Source: Gaeumannomyces sp. JS-464
Lineage: Eukaryota > Ascomycota > Sordariomycetes > Magnaporthales > Magnaporthaceae
Direction of reading: 5' to 3'
Assembly (NCBI GenBank): GCA_002197995.1
Contig: NGZR01000003.1
Location: forward strand, 1,736,001-1,800,000
DNA length: 64,000 nt
Below are positions 34,486 through 46,200 of this stretch, piece by piece. The position numbers were made by a program, and so were the translations under genes. The notes under the pieces are model-generated. The model had not been told where the DNA came from and made no database searches. It saw only the letters and a list, made by a program, of their open reading frames with translations. The number at the start of each line of letters is the position of its first letter. Position 1 is the first letter of the stretch.

Positions 34486-36328
34486 ATGCCGCCGAAAAAG
34501 GCAGCTGCCAAGGCCAAAGAAGCAGAGAGTGAGTGCTGTTCCTCCCTCAAGGGAATCCCTTCCTCTGCGCCCCCCCCTTTGTTGGAATAAAACTCTTGAC
34601 TTCCATTGCCCTTCCCTCTCGCCTTCGCTCTACCCGTCGCAACTCTCCTCGGCTGACTGGACAACGCGACCCCTCCTCTGCCACCCAGAAGCGAAAGTAG
34701 CACCGCCCCCACCCCCGCCGAGCACGGTAAACGAGCGGAGCAGACAGCGGTACGAAGCCGCGAACCCGCTGGACGAGACCCTCCGCAAGGTCGGCATCAG
34801 CGGCCTCACGCCGGAGCAGCGGCAGACCTGGGCCAACATCAAGTACGTGCGCGAGACGCTCGCCGACAGCAACAACCACGGCAGCGGCAGCAGGAAGAGC
34901 AGCCAGCTCGGCAACAAGGCCCAGCGCGAGATCTGGCGCTCCTTCAACGAGTCCGGGCTCCCGCTCCGCACCCTACGGAAGCCGACCCGCTGGGGGTCCG
35001 CCGTCGGCGAGCTCTCGCCGGACCAGTTCCGCGCCCGCGCCGACCGCCGCCTCCACCTGACGGCGCTGCAGGTGGAGCACCGCGCCTTCTTGGACAAGCG
35101 GGAACGTGCCGCTGCCGCTACCACAGCAGCAGACGGTGCCGCCACGTCCCCAACAGCACTTTCCGAAGCCGAAATCGACGAGGAGAGGAGGCGCCGGAAA
35201 GAGATGGCCAGGCTGAGGCAGGAGCTTTACGGGGAGACGACGGGGCCGCTCGCAAACGACCCGGCGTGGGACGATGTCGTGCCCATCCCGCTCGTGGAGC
35301 CCGAGGGCGCCCTGGCGTCGATCAACTACCCTGATGACTATTCCGAAGGTCGGTTACGGATGTCAAGAGACTTTCACTACTTGTGCGCATGATGGCTGAC
35401 CTCGTCGAACTGGTGCGCAGCTGTATCCTACCTGCGGGCGGTCATGGCGAACAAGGAGTACTCGCCGCGATGCCTCAAGCTGACAGAGCATGTTATCAGC
35501 ATGAACCCGGCACACTACACCGTCTGGCTCTACCGCTTCTCGATCGTGCAGGCGCTCGCGATCCCGATCCCAGAAGAAATCGAGTGGCTCAACACAGTGG
35601 CGCTTGAACATCTCAAGAACTACCAGATCTGGCACCACCGCAACCTGCTCATCGAGGCATATCACCCGACCATCGCAGCGGACCGCGACGAGGTGGCCCG
35701 CTTGGCCGCGTCGGAGCGCGCCTTCATCACGGCCATACTGCGCGAGGACACCAAGAACTATCACGTCTGGTCTTACCGCCAGTTCCTGGTCCGCCTGCTG
35801 GGCACCTGGCGCGACCCGGAAGAGATGGCGGCCGTCGAGCGGCTCATCAAGGACGACGTGCGCAACAACTCGGCCTGGGCCCACCGCTTCTTCCTCGTCT
35901 TCTCGGACCCGGAGTCGTCCACCGAAGGTTCGCACTCAACCGAGCCCGACCCAGCCGTCCCTGCCGACGTTATCGACCGCGAGGTGGCCTACGCGCGGGC
36001 CGGCATCGAGCTCGCGCCGCAGAACCAGAGCCCCTGGAACTATCTCCGTGGCGTGCTGGTCAAGGGGTCTCGCCCCCTGTCGACGGTGGAGGATTTCGTG
36101 CGGACGTTCGTGGCAGACCTGGGAGACGAGGAGAAAGAAGAGGTCAAGACCACACATGCGCTCGACTTTCTGGCCGAGATCTGCGCCGAGAAGGGCGACA
36201 AGGTCGCCGCCGTGCTCTGCCTGGACCGCCTGGGCGACAAGTGGGACCGCATACGCAGGGGGTACTGGGACTGGAGGAAACGGACGCTGCTCGAGGATGG
36301 GGGTAAAGAGAGCATCCCGATCAGATAA
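34486..36328 (+). CDS. RAM2: Protein farnesyl/geranylgeranyltransferase-I alpha subunit, extended
   Basis: Shared alpha subunit of farnesyltransferase and GGTase-I, which attach prenyl groups to CAAX cysteines. Exons 34486-34528, 34689-35348, 35421-36328 give 536 residues in one continuous frame. PFTA repeats are plain: NPAHYTVWLYRFS, NYQIWHHRNLLIE, NYHVWSYRQFLVR, NNSAWAHRFFLVF, NQSPWNYLRGVL. The usual subunit begins around PAWDDVVPIPL (about residue 225); before it lie about 220 extra residues in the same exon (proline run, NPLDETLRKVGISGLTPEQR, then a charged helical stretch ending RRRKEMARLRQELYGE). Yeast Ram2 is 316 residues, so this extension is unusual and I do not recognise it. ERG12 lies directly upstream. 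Confidence 0.92.
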
Positions 36329-36867
36329 CAGGAACTTCTGTCAGCAACAGCAGCTGTCTGTTCTACTTTCTATATCGCGGAAAAGTATTTATCACTTGCT
36401 GAATGGGGAGTATCAAGTTATCCGGGATTCTGTTGCGAGCGGGCAATACTGCGCTTCATTTTCTGGTACATAGATGGGGGATACGATTAAAAAGTGTTTA
36501 GAAACGTTTGTAGGAAACTTTGTTTTTGCTGAGTAAAGGACTTTCTAATCATCCATCTGGTAGATAGTGTAAGCCGGAGGCTTGCTCCTCACTGGTTTCG
36601 ATGTGCCAAGGTGACGGGTGAGGTGTGGTGATTGACCCCTGAGCTGCCATGGTGAGGGTAGGAGATGGTGCACCCCTGAACAGAACCGGGTGGGGCATCT
36701 CAACAACGGATGATGGCTATTCACTGTCTAGACCTAGACCGAGCAGGAGAGCGAGTTCAGTTTGATTGGAATGTGGTTCGATTTTTTCTTTTTCTTTTTG
36801 TGCTCGTTGTAGTTATATACAAAACCGTAGGATTGGGTATACCAAGCAAAGGTCCTCCGTCCCCTCT
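36329..36867. other. Convergent 3' flanks RAM2/MTR2
   Basis: Gap between convergent genes; AT-richer than the coding parts, no feature recognised. Confidence 0.45.
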
Positions 36868-37540
36868 CTACATGGCGCGATAGTTCTGGCTCAGGACCAG
36901 GAACCGCTTGGCGTTGCGCGGGGCCTTTGGTCCCATGGACTCCCAGTTGGGCACCAGCACAAAGACCTCGGTGAAGGGCCTCCGGGGCGCGTCCTTGTCC
37001 GTGCCGAACTGGACGGCGCCGTTGACCATGGCCATGATGGAGACCTTCGCGTCGCGCTCGGCGCGGTCGCGGGCCGAGCCGCGGTTCTGCTGCTGCTGCT
37101 GCTGCTGGGCCAGGGCATCCGGGTAGGCGACGAGGAAGTTTGGGTTGAGCACGTGGGCGTCGAAGCCCTCGATGTCGTACTTGACGCGGCTGCCGTTGGC
37201 CTGGGTCTCGAGCAGGCGCTCCAGCTCGGCCGGGTCCTTGACCACCAGGCCGTTGACGCTGATGTCGGCCGTGATGCTGGCGGCCGAGTAGCTGGGGCTG
37301 CCGTTGACGTAGAAGCTCTGCAGCGGCTTGCGCTCGCTGGCGCTGACGTAGTACCAGTCGATGAAGGCCTGGGCGCCTGTTTTTATTTTATTTATTTTAG
37401 GTTCCGGTTTGGTCTTTTTTATTTTATTTTTATTTGGGCCTCACAAGTAATGTGATCTGTCAGGGGAATGTCAGTTGAGTGAGTGCCTGCCTACCTTCGG
37501 CTGAGGTCTTGACCTCGATATCCTCGGCTGTGCCAGCCAT
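36868..37540 (-). CDS. Mtr2-like mRNA export factor (NTF2 fold)
   Basis: Small NTF2-like protein that in fungi pairs with Mex67 to export mRNA through nuclear pores (counterpart of metazoan NXT1/p15). Exons 37495-37540 (MAGTAEDIEVKTSAE) and 36868-37376; the intron is 118 bp, total 184 residues, frame intact. Seen: FIDWYYVSASERKPLQSFYV, DISVNGLVVKDPAELERLL, YDIEGFDAHVLNPN, and a C-terminal FTEVFVLVPN strand with the order expected of Mtr2. Residues around 105-111 are a run of seven glutamines encoded by CAG repeats (plus strand CTG repeats at about 37089-37109). Mtr2 identity is likely; a more general NTF2-like role cannot be excluded. Confidence 0.78.
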
Positions 37541-38069
37541 GGTGAGGGCTGCCCTTTGTCCCTTCGGATCTCCTCGAGAAGTCCGCCGCGCCGCCGTCCT
37601 GGGCTCCTGTTATCGTGGTTGTTAGGGCCGTCGTTTGTACGCGAGATGCGACAGTGTGAGATTTTATTTCATGTATGAGGCAGGCTTACAGTGGCCTTCC
37701 CGCCAGGCAGGGCTGGAGTGTGTCACAGGCGGTCGGGCGGCTCGGATTGAAAATGCCCGGAGATGGCCTGAGGGGGTTATTTCGGCTCGGTAAGAGCCTG
37801 CCTCCTCAAATAAGACAAGTCGCGGTTCGTTTGCTTGTTACATGCAACGGAGATGCAGGCTGGAGGTTTACCAGCTCGTTAGGTTCAGGCAGTGGAGGCG
37901 GCACGTCACTGGCCTGCACAGTAATCCACCAAGCCAATCCGCACAGTGACCAGGCCACCGCCAACGACCCATAACTTTCTGCCGTCATAGCTCCTGTCCC
38001 GCGTTGTGGGATAGTCTTGGTCGGAGCTACTACTTCCATTGCGCCGGGTCGACCAGCACACAGGTCGAA
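37541..38069. promoter_or_regulatory. Divergent promoter, MTR2-like and MSM1
   Basis: 529 bp between two divergent starts (37540 minus, 38070 plus). No specific site recognised. Confidence 0.45.
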
Positions 38070-40008
38070 ATGCAGCGTATATCGCTGTCGAGAATACGGC
38101 AGCTCTCTCGCCTGCCTCCCGCCTCCTCCTCTCCTCTTTCGCCTCAATGGGTTTGCGCGGCATGTGAGCGCCGCGGGGGCGTCTGGCGGCGCTTGGCCAG
38201 CACCACCGCGTCACAACAGCCCGCGACACGAGAAAATGCGACTCCTCAGAAGCCCTACTACGTGACGACGCCAATCTTCTACGTCAACGCCTGTACGTGA
38301 GGCCTCGAGACCGGCCGGCCACATCCATGCCATGTCTCTGACGTCGTCATGCCCTCCCTGCAGCCCCTCACATCGGCCACATGTACACCATGGTCCTCGC
38401 CGACGTCCTCAAGAGGTACCGGGTGCTCCGAGGGGAGCGAGCGCTTCTTTGCACCGGTACCGACGAGCACGGCACCAAGATCCAGCGCGCGGCCGCCCAG
38501 AACGACATGGCGCCCAAGCAGCTCTGCGACGCCAACTCGGCCGTCTTCGCCGAGCTCGCCCAGGCCTCCCAGATCGACAACGACTTCTTCGTCCGCACCA
38601 CCGACGAGGACCACAAGGACGCCGTACGCTACTTCTGGGACACGCTCGTGCGCCGCGGCTACATATACGAGGACAAGCACGCGGGCTGGTATTGCGTCAG
38701 CGACGAGACCTTCTACCCCGAGTCCCTGATCGAGAAGCGCATGGACCCCGTGACGGGCAAGGTGTTCTTGGCCTCCAAGGAGAGCGGCGCCGCCGTCGAG
38801 TGGATCGAGGAGAAGACCTACCAGTTCCGCATGACGGCGCTCCGGGACCGCCTGCTGGACTTCTACAAGGAGAACCCGGACTGGGTCGTCCCGCGCGTGC
38901 GCATGCGCGAGGTTGAGGATTGGGTCCGTAACAACCTCGAGGACCTCTCCGTCTCGCGGCCCGTGAGCCGCCTCAGATGGGGTATCCCCGTGCCCGACGA
39001 CCCCAGCCAGACCATCTACGTCTGGCTCGACGCCCTGGTCAACTACATCACCAAGGCCGGCTACCCGGGCTGGGCTCCCGGGCGCGAGAGCGAGGGCGGC
39101 TGGCCGGCCGACATCCACGTCGTCGGTAAGGACATTGTGCGCTTCCACTGCGTCTACTGGCCCGCGCTGCTCATGGCTGCGGATCTGCCGCTGCCCCGCA
39201 AGGTGCTCACGCACGGCCACTGGACGCTCGGCAACCGCAAGATGTCCAAGTCGGTGGGCAACGTGGTCAACCCGTTCCTGGCCATGGACCGGTTCGGCGT
39301 CGACGCCATCCGCTACTTCCTGCTGTCGCCGGCCAGCATCAGCGACGACGCCGACTACGGCAACGAGCTCGTCGTTGACAAGTACAAGAAGCAGCTCCAG
39401 TCCGGGCTGGGGAACCTGCTCGGCCGCGTGACCCGGTCCAAGCGCTGGAACGTCGGCGAGATAGTCGCTCGCGCCTGCGCACACCCGGCCGACTCCCACC
39501 TGCCGTCGCAGCACGAAGTTTTGATGAAGCTTCCCGTGAATGTGGAGAAACACTTTGAACAGCCGGAGCCGTCGCGGGCGCTGCGTGAGATCACCTATGT
39601 AATCATACAGGTGAGAAGAAGAGATATCTTCGTCACATCCCTTTGTACATTCTTTCTTCTTTGCCTTGCTAACAACATGCCCCTCCACGGATGAAAAAGA
39701 CCAACAAATTCATTTCAGACATGGCCCCCTGGGAACTGGTCAAGCACCTGGATGATGCGGACAAGCAGAAGCAATTGACGGCAACGATCTATTACTGCGC
39801 CGAGGCGCTGAGGATCTCGGGAATCCTGCTGCAGCCTTTCATACCAACCAAGGCCGCCGAGCTCCTGGACATATTGGGCGTGCACGAGTCCCGGAGGACG
39901 TGGGCATACACCGACGTCGGGGCCGACTCGGAATATGGGGCGTCGTTCCGGGACCCCGGCGTGGGTGCCTTTGAAGGCCTGTTTCCGCCGCTGCCAGTGG
40001 AGACGTGA
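38070..40008 (+). CDS. MSM1: Mitochondrial methionyl-tRNA synthetase
   Basis: Class I aminoacyl-tRNA synthetase charging mitochondrial tRNA-Met. Exons 38070-38292, 38364-39610, 39700-40008 give 592 residues; introns are 71 and 89 bp, the second with a GCTAAC branch. Seen: an Arg/Ser-rich presequence (MQRISLSRIRQLSRLPPASS), [20 protein letters not shown] carrying the HIGH motif (about residue 77), GTDEHGTKIQRAA, VWLDALVNYITKAGYP, and RKMSKSVGNVV carrying KMSKS (about 367), then the helical anticodon-binding domain. Single-enzyme length and presequence argue for the mitochondrial rather than the cytosolic enzyme. A 469-codon frame on the opposite strand is a by-product of GC-rich codon use. Confidence 0.95.
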
Positions 40009-40329
40009 GATTTCTTTCTCGGGCCGTTGGCTTGTGAGACTAGAGTCAACCTAGATATCACATGAGTGATGCTGCCAGTGTGGGATTATGACTGCAAAAG
40101 GTTGCAGTGTAAATATAATAAACGCATGGCGGCGTGTAAGAAAACCCCATAGAAGGTGGATCCGTGACACAAATCTTGTGTTAGAGTTGAGCTGTGTCGG
40201 CCTTGGTTCTGCTCGGCCAATGGTGAGCGATTTCTGCCGTCATCAACCCTTCCAGCCTTTGACGCTAGAGCAACACCCAGACCCCGCAGCACCGTACTCG
40301 GGGGGAACCGGCAGAGGCTGCAGCTCACA
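40009..40329. other. MSM1-NAT9 spacer
   Basis: 321 bp between two plus-strand genes; nothing recognised beyond the expected 3' flank and promoter. Confidence 0.4.
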
Positions 40330-41315
40330 ATGAGGCTCAACGAGAGCACGGGTGAGATGCTGTGCAGTAGTAGCTGTTCGATTATTCTGCTCTTGGCGCT
40401 GCTAACACGCCAAACTGCAGCCATCTCGACGGCCCACGTACTGCTAGTGCCCTACGACCAACACCATGTCTTGACGTACCACCAATGGATGAAAGACCCG
40501 GTTGGTCTTTATTCTTTTTGTTTTCTTTTCCCGTTCTGCATACGATATCTCTAGCATACAGCTGCTACCCAGGTAGTGATAGCTAAAACACAAATTTTTC
40601 TCAGGCCATCCAAGAAGCCACCGCCTCGGAGCGCCTCACGCTCGAGGCCGAGTACGAGAACCAGCAGTCGTGGCGGGCCTCGCACGACAAGCTCACCTTT
40701 ATCATCTGCCAGCCCGCGCCCCCCGACGAGCTGCTGCTTCCGCCGCCGCCGCCGGCGGGCCCGGCCCACGTGGAGTCGGGCGTCGTCGACGCGCCCGGGC
40801 GCATGGCTGGCGACATCAACTTCTTCCTCTACCCCTATTATGACGAGGACGAGGACGAGGAACAGGGACAGGGGCAGGACCGGGAGTCGACGACGGCGCC
40901 AGCGACGGCCGCCGCAGGGCTCTACGTCGGCGAGGTCGACGTCATGGTAGCCGCGCCCGAGCACAGGGGCAGGGGCGTCGGCAGGGCGGCTGCGACGGCG
41001 TTTCTGCGATACATCCGGCAGAACCTGGACCGCATCTTGGCGGAGCATCGGCAGGGGTCGGGCACTGCTACAGCTACTGCTACTACTACTGCAGCACCAC
41101 CACCAGCGCTCAAGCTCTTCATGGTCAAGATCAAGGCCGACAACGAGGCCAGCATCGCGCTGTTCAGGCGCCTGGGCTTCGAGCAGGACGGGCCCGTCAA
41201 CTACTTTGGCGAGATCAAGATGGTCCTGCGCGACGTCGACAGCGTCGCGGCGGGGCCGCCTCCGCCCGGTTACCAGGAGCTGGAGTACCGCCGTCGTCCG
41301 GATGCTGCTGCATGA
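40330..41315 (+). CDS. NAT9-like N-acetyltransferase (GNAT)
   Basis: GNAT-fold acetyltransferase resembling N-acetyltransferase 9. Exons 40330-40351, 40421-40500, 40605-41315 give 270 residues, all in phase. The N-terminus MRLNESTAIS...HVLLVPYDQHHVLTYHQWMKDP and the following SERLTLEAEYENQQSW are typical of the NAT9 group. The acetyl-CoA loop is APEHRGRGVGRAAATAFL (about residue 145-162), followed by KADNEASIALFRRLGFEQ. An acidic low-complexity insert (YDEDEDEEQGQGQDRE) and Ala/Thr-rich runs interrupt the fold and are probably surface loops. Substrate not deducible; tubulin or N-termini have been proposed for the family. Confidence 0.88.
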
Positions 41316-41643
41316 TTTGGTCGACGCAAAATATCATAGAATGCATGGTTAATGAGGGTCAAATAGATGTGGCCTATGCCGTTTTTCCTTTATCTCATGT
41401 CTAGACTAGAATAACGAGGATTTTCTCTGCAAAATGCCTTGATGAAGCGCCCCAACGCCAAAAGCTCTACCCAAAATCCAAGAAAGAAAAAAGTAAGATA
41501 GAGAATCCAGACAAAACAGCTGCTCAGTCGTGCCAAAATTCTATCGCTAGGGAATTTCCGGTCGTGAAAATCAGAATGTATGGGAAGAAAAAAGAACAGC
41601 ACAAACGAAAAAAAAAAAAGCAGTGATGGGTGGTGTGCGCCAC
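41316..41643. other. Convergent 3' flanks
   Basis: 328 bp between the convergent NAT9-like and serine dehydratase genes, with an A-run at about 41608-41620. No feature recognised. Confidence 0.4.
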
Positions 41644-42777
41644 TCACACCCCAAACTGGGCCTTGTACTTGAGCAGCATGTCGAGCGTCGTGTGCGAGCC
41701 GCCGCAGACGATGAGCACGACGTTGCGGGCGGCCCACTGGGCGTCGCTGAGCCCCTTGCCGAGGTGCCTGCGCAGGTCGCCGTTGTACGCGACCGAGACG
41801 GTGGCGCCGCACGACACCTCGACGAGCAGGCGCGCGTCGTCGAGGAACCGCGCCGACCCCATGACCGCCTCGGCGTCGCTCACCACGGCCGACACCACCT
41901 GCGGCGGGGCGCCCGCGGCGGCGGCGGCCTCGTGCCTCTCGCGCACGAGCTGGTAGGCCCGCGCCGCCACGCGGGGCGCACCCAGCGAGACGGCGATGGA
42001 GGTCATGGCGGGCAGGGTGGCCAGCTCGCCGGCCACGACGCTGGCGTTGAGCGAGTGCGCCCCTTGCGTCTCGACCGCCAGCACGCGCGGCCTCGGCGCG
42101 GGGGCCTGGGGCCAGACGCGCTCGATGCCGTCGAGGATGCCGACGAGCATGCCGCCGCCGCCGACGTTGCAGACGATGGCGTCGACGTCGACGGGCCCGC
42201 CGTCCGGGCCCGCACGCCTCATCTGCGCCGAGATCTCGTCCGCGAGCGTCTCGGCGCCCGCCCAGATGTCCGGGTGGTCAAAGGGCGAGACGTAGACGCC
42301 AAAGGGGTCGTGGGCCAGCAGCTCCGTCTTGAGGAACGTGTCGGCCTCGGTGAAGTTGCAGCCCGTCTGCACGACGGTGGCGCCCAGCGCGCGCAGCTTC
42401 TCAACCATGTGGGCCGGCGCCAGCGTGGGCACGACGATGGTGGCACGGCAGCCCAGGGCGGCGGCCGAGGTGGCACAGGCGAGCCCAGCGTTGCCGCCGG
42501 ATGAGCAGTAGAAGTGGATGTTGCCTGTGGGAGAAGTTTCGGCGGCCCGCTGCATCATGTAGCCGATGCCCCTGGACTTGAAAGAGCCTGACGGCTGGAG
42601 GTTGTCTAGCTTGAGGTAGATGTTGCTGTTTGTGTTTGTCCGTTAACATGATAGAATCCAAAGATATAATTCGCCGAGGTTCGCTACTAACCACCCAGCT
42701 GCACGAGACAGGGGCCCCGAATAGAGACACGGAGTCTCGATCCAGGGCTTCGGGCGCTCAACAGAGTAGGACCCCAT
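41644..42777 (-). CDS. L-serine/threonine dehydratase (PLP-dependent)
   Basis: Fold-type II PLP enzyme deaminating L-serine (and often L-threonine) to 2-oxo acid and ammonia, like yeast Cha1. Exons 42692-42777 and 41644-42625, intron 66 bp, 355 residues, no frame break. Seen: N-terminus MGSYSVERPKPWIETPCLYS, the Schiff-base Lys in PSGSFKSRG (Lys45), the phosphate loop SSGGNAGLA (about 70-78), a second glycine loop CNVGGGGMLVG, and near the C-terminus IVCGGSHTT, where the catabolic enzymes usually keep a Cys or Ser for cofactor contact. A GATA-containing inverted repeat lies about 1 kb upstream of this start, which may mean nitrogen regulation. Confidence 0.92.
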
Positions 42778-44436
42778 TGTTGTGATAGGAGGATAGCAGC
42801 GAGAACCGACAGGGGTCGATAGCTAGGGCACGAGTGCCGTTGCTATGTGAGCCGGGCGTGACTGAGGGTGTAAAGGTGAAGGATAGGGGGTAGATAAGGC
42901 TAGACAACAAGAACTCGTCAAGAGAGCTGTTGGGTGAGTTGAAAAGAAGTGACTGATAAGCGGCGTAAGCACCGATGAGTGGCGGCCGGGCCCAAGGGGT
43001 TTATATATCTTGGACAATCTTGGACAGGGACTTTATCCTATCTGGAACCTTGCTCCAGGGCAACGGTCAAGAGATAAAAAAGGAAAGAAAAAAAAAAGTG
43101 ACGGGTTAGATAGCGACCCGTCAGGTACGTACCCGCCGACCAGCCAAGGTATCTGGAACATCCCGTCATGGATGGAGATATCTGACCGACTCCCTGGACA
43201 ACTTTGCCGCAAACCCACTTGGACAGCCCCAGATTGGGTTGCCCCATTTCCTCAGCCAACTCACTTGAGCTCGCCGCATATAGACGAGATGATGCTTCTT
43301 TTTTTCCCCGAGCCCGTCGGACGCGAACGAGACATTCTCATTTCATAAAAGAAACAAGATCGGTCGGGTCCGGTGATGCGTATAATTACCTAAGGGGATT
43401 CCCACCTCCCCTCATGACCGAGCTGACCGCGGGAAACCCCATGTTTGCTGCTGGCACTCCGTCGAAAAAAAAAATGGGTTTCGGGAACTCGGCGGAAGCA
43501 TGGGAGGGCGCCAGGCACAGGTTGTCGAGGCCCGAGCAGGGATCCTATTGAGATCTGGAAAACCGCCAGCATGCCTGGCCAAGGGCGCCCATTTTGTGTG
43601 CGGTGCGCTGCTCCCAAAGGGCGCGCATTACACGGTGTGTCCCGCAAAGGGCGTGTATGTAATCCTGCGGGGGTGCGAGGTCGAGATTCCTTGGCCCCTC
43701 GATGGCCCCTCTGGGTGACGAATGCCGTGAGCTGAGTTGCGGGAAAAGTCCGAGGCCAGCCTTTGGGTGCGAGTGCCCCTGGAGGTTCCGCTTATCGCTG
43801 GGCGTGTTGCGATAAGCGGAACGTTCGTGTCTGCCCGGGCGTGGGCATGGGCGGGAAAGTTATCCTTGGCGGCCCGACGGGAAACCTAAAAACCAGCCCT
43901 GTGGGCCTGTGGGTCCCCCCGACTTCTCCGTAGGATACGGCTCCGGCAAGGCGACCAGTGCTGGTGGCGCTCCGTGGGAAGCTACCAGTGGCTATCAATC
44001 CAGGCACCGCGTGCCCCTGGATCCATGCCAGGGGTTGCCGTTTCCCGGGAGGTTATCTTGCGGCTGGAAGTAAGCTTTCCCCCGGGCCGTATAGCGCCTC
44101 AGTCCCAGTGTCCGAACCCCCGAGCTCAGCTCTATCTGGAGTCCAGGTTGGGGCAGTGTGGGGAAGCCTGTCAGTCCCCCGTTCCTCTCGGCACTTGGTC
44201 CATAACGGTTGGGAAACCAACGTCGTCTAATTTCGTTCTGCGTCGGCTGCGTCGATTACAGAATATTGCTCATGCATGTGTCTAGATTGTTCATCAGGGT
44301 CGTGCTCTTCAGGTAAGGCTCCATAGTAGCACGGTACATGGTATCATAAAGATAGAGCGTGAGTGGTATCATCGTAGCAGAAGTCCAGGCCTGAACTTTG
44401 ATGGGGAGAAGGCATCGGTGTCTTCCACGAATAGGG
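42778..44436. other. 1.66 kb promoter-side region with GATA inverted repeat
   Basis: Lies between the serine dehydratase start (42777, minus) and the POL31 stop (44437). No supported protein frame. GC-rich between 43.5 and 44.2 kb. The striking element is the perfect inverted repeat at 43786-43821, listed separately. Confidence 0.5.
43786..43821. promoter_or_regulatory. Perfect 13-bp inverted repeat with paired GATA sites
   Basis: TTCCGCTTATCGC (43786-43798) is followed after 10 nt by its exact reverse complement GCGATAAGCGGAA (43809-43821). Each arm holds a GATAAG core (HGATAR), the binding sequence of fungal AreA/NIT2/SreA-type GATA factors, here facing each other. The nearest start is the serine dehydratase, about 1 kb away on the minus strand. 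Whether it is bound is unknown; the symmetry itself is directly visible. Confidence 0.6.
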
Positions 44437-46200
44437 TCACGAGGCCGAGATCTTGACCAGGGTGACATCTAGCGTCTCCGTATCCACCAACACAATTTCT
44501 TTGGACTTGGAGAAGGCCGGAATCGTCACTAGACGCACTGACTGGCCTTCTGGTCCTGTTATAGTCTTGGTCCCGAACTCTGGCTGCGACCCAACAAAAT
44601 AAAGATGGGGGCACTGGTTCATGATGAACGGGTCGTCGTCCTGGAAGGGGTAACTCCCTACGAAAACGGTTAGCGGCCGAAACAGGAATGGCCAAGCAGC
44701 AGGATGCATGCTTGCTGCATCGGGCATGAACTTACAAAGGGTGTCGGGTGCCGTCGGAGCTGTGCAGCGCCAGCGACACATGAGTTCCATCATGCCGAGC
44801 CGGTCGTCGCTCGACACGTACTTGAAAACATCATCGACGTTCTGCCCGCTAGTACCGAGAAACCTCCATCCATCCACCTCCCCCTCCCATGGGTTTGTAA
44901 CCGAGTCCAGCCAGCCCGGGTCGGCAGCCCCAGGAGCAGCGCCGAATGCTCTCGATTTGGGGTGCATGGCTGGGTGAACTGGCTGCTGGGGAAGCTCGCG
45001 TTCGCCGGGTCGTGCTGGCCGGGCAGGATGGTAATGGGCATGCTAGGCAGCAGCTCCGACAGGAAGCTGTCTAGCAGCTGCGACGGGACTGGGTTGTACG
45101 AGCTGCTGTCGTAGCCGTACTTCTTGTGTATCTTTTTGTCTTCGCCCTCGTTAGGTAGGGGCTTGCTGGCGTCGTCGGGCGCAATCGAGTTTCCCGCAAC
45201 GATGAGACGGCTGATGTGTGAGAGCTCGCCCTGCGCGGCTGGGTCGAGCGCCTCGCCAAGGAGATACTCTACTAGGAGGCTCAGCTCCAGCGCATACGAC
45301 ATGTCGGTGCCTGAGAAGTTGAGGCCCGAGACAATCGCGATCTTTCCCTGGCTGCCACGGGGCGTGGAGCCGCCCTCCATGTCGATGTCTTCGTCGGCTT
45401 CCTTCTTTGTTGCTTTGGATTTGCCGTTGCTTTTCGGAGGCTTTGACAGCGCCCAGCGATCGGGCTGGGGCGCGAGATCAGGATATCTCACGTCGATGAC
45501 CTCAAAGTCCCCGTTGGCGTTTTCGGTGCCCATCACGGCGACGATACAGCCGGTAACAAGGACTGTACCCTCTAGAACGTCGCCGACCAGTCGCACCCGA
45601 CCAGAGTCGTCCTCCAGCATGACAGCATCCCGCCCATCCTCGGAAACGTACTTCCGAATCGAAGATGGAGCAGATATCCAGCGCTGTTCGGCAGAGAAAA
45701 AGAGGGGGAACGTCAGCAGTGCGCGCCTTCCGGTGAGTGTGACTTTCACGTGAGGCATAGAGCTCACATCTTTGGCCACGTCCTCCAGAATGTTGGGCTT
45801 CAACGGCATATCCATATAAACGGTGCCCGTGATCCAGCAGAGCTCTCCCTGCCTCACGTCCAGGACACGCTCGACCTTTTGGGCGGGCTCACCCCCAATG
45901 ATGACGTCGCCAAAGGCCGCAGAAGCCACCTGCTCGACAGTGGGCCTGATCTTGGTAAGCCTGAGAAAGTACATGTCGCCATACTGCTGCTGGTACTGCC
46001 TGTCCTTGGGCAGGACGAATGTGTCCAGGGGCTTGTAGCCAGACCGAAGCCTCTCGGGCGCTGGCTGCGCCGGCGGCTCATCCCTAAAGTGTGGGTCAGT
46101 CTGGCGTTCAGGTGGCGGCCAGAAAATCATTGCGAGGAGGGCCGGATGCTTACGACGGCTTTTGCAGCAAACTGCCGGCTACATCTTCTAGTTTGACCAT
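44437..46200 (-). CDS. POL31: DNA polymerase delta subunit 2 (POL31/B-subunit)
   Basis: Essential non-catalytic B-subunit of DNA polymerase delta. Exons 46154-46200 (MVKLEDVAGSLLQKP), 44736-46083, 44437-44657; introns 70 and 78 bp. Seen: LRSGYKPLDTFVLPKDRQY, the OB-fold part with VKVTLTGRRALLTFPLF and EDDSGRVRLVGDVL, IAIVSGLNFSG, SHISRLIVAGNS, ITILPGQHDPAN from the inactive phosphoesterase fold, and SYPFQDDDPFIMNQCPHLYF, a hallmark of this subunit. With one base restored the protein has 538 residues. The break is at 44968-44969: QFTQP is followed by MHPKSRAFG only if one G is added on the plus strand (C on the coding strand). Divergent to YTM1. Confidence 0.93.

Noticed and set aside
38279..39688. 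469-codon minus-strand frame opposite MSM1
   Set aside because: Exact antisense of a clear methionyl-tRNA synthetase; strong third-position GC bias opens the opposite frame. No motif of its own.
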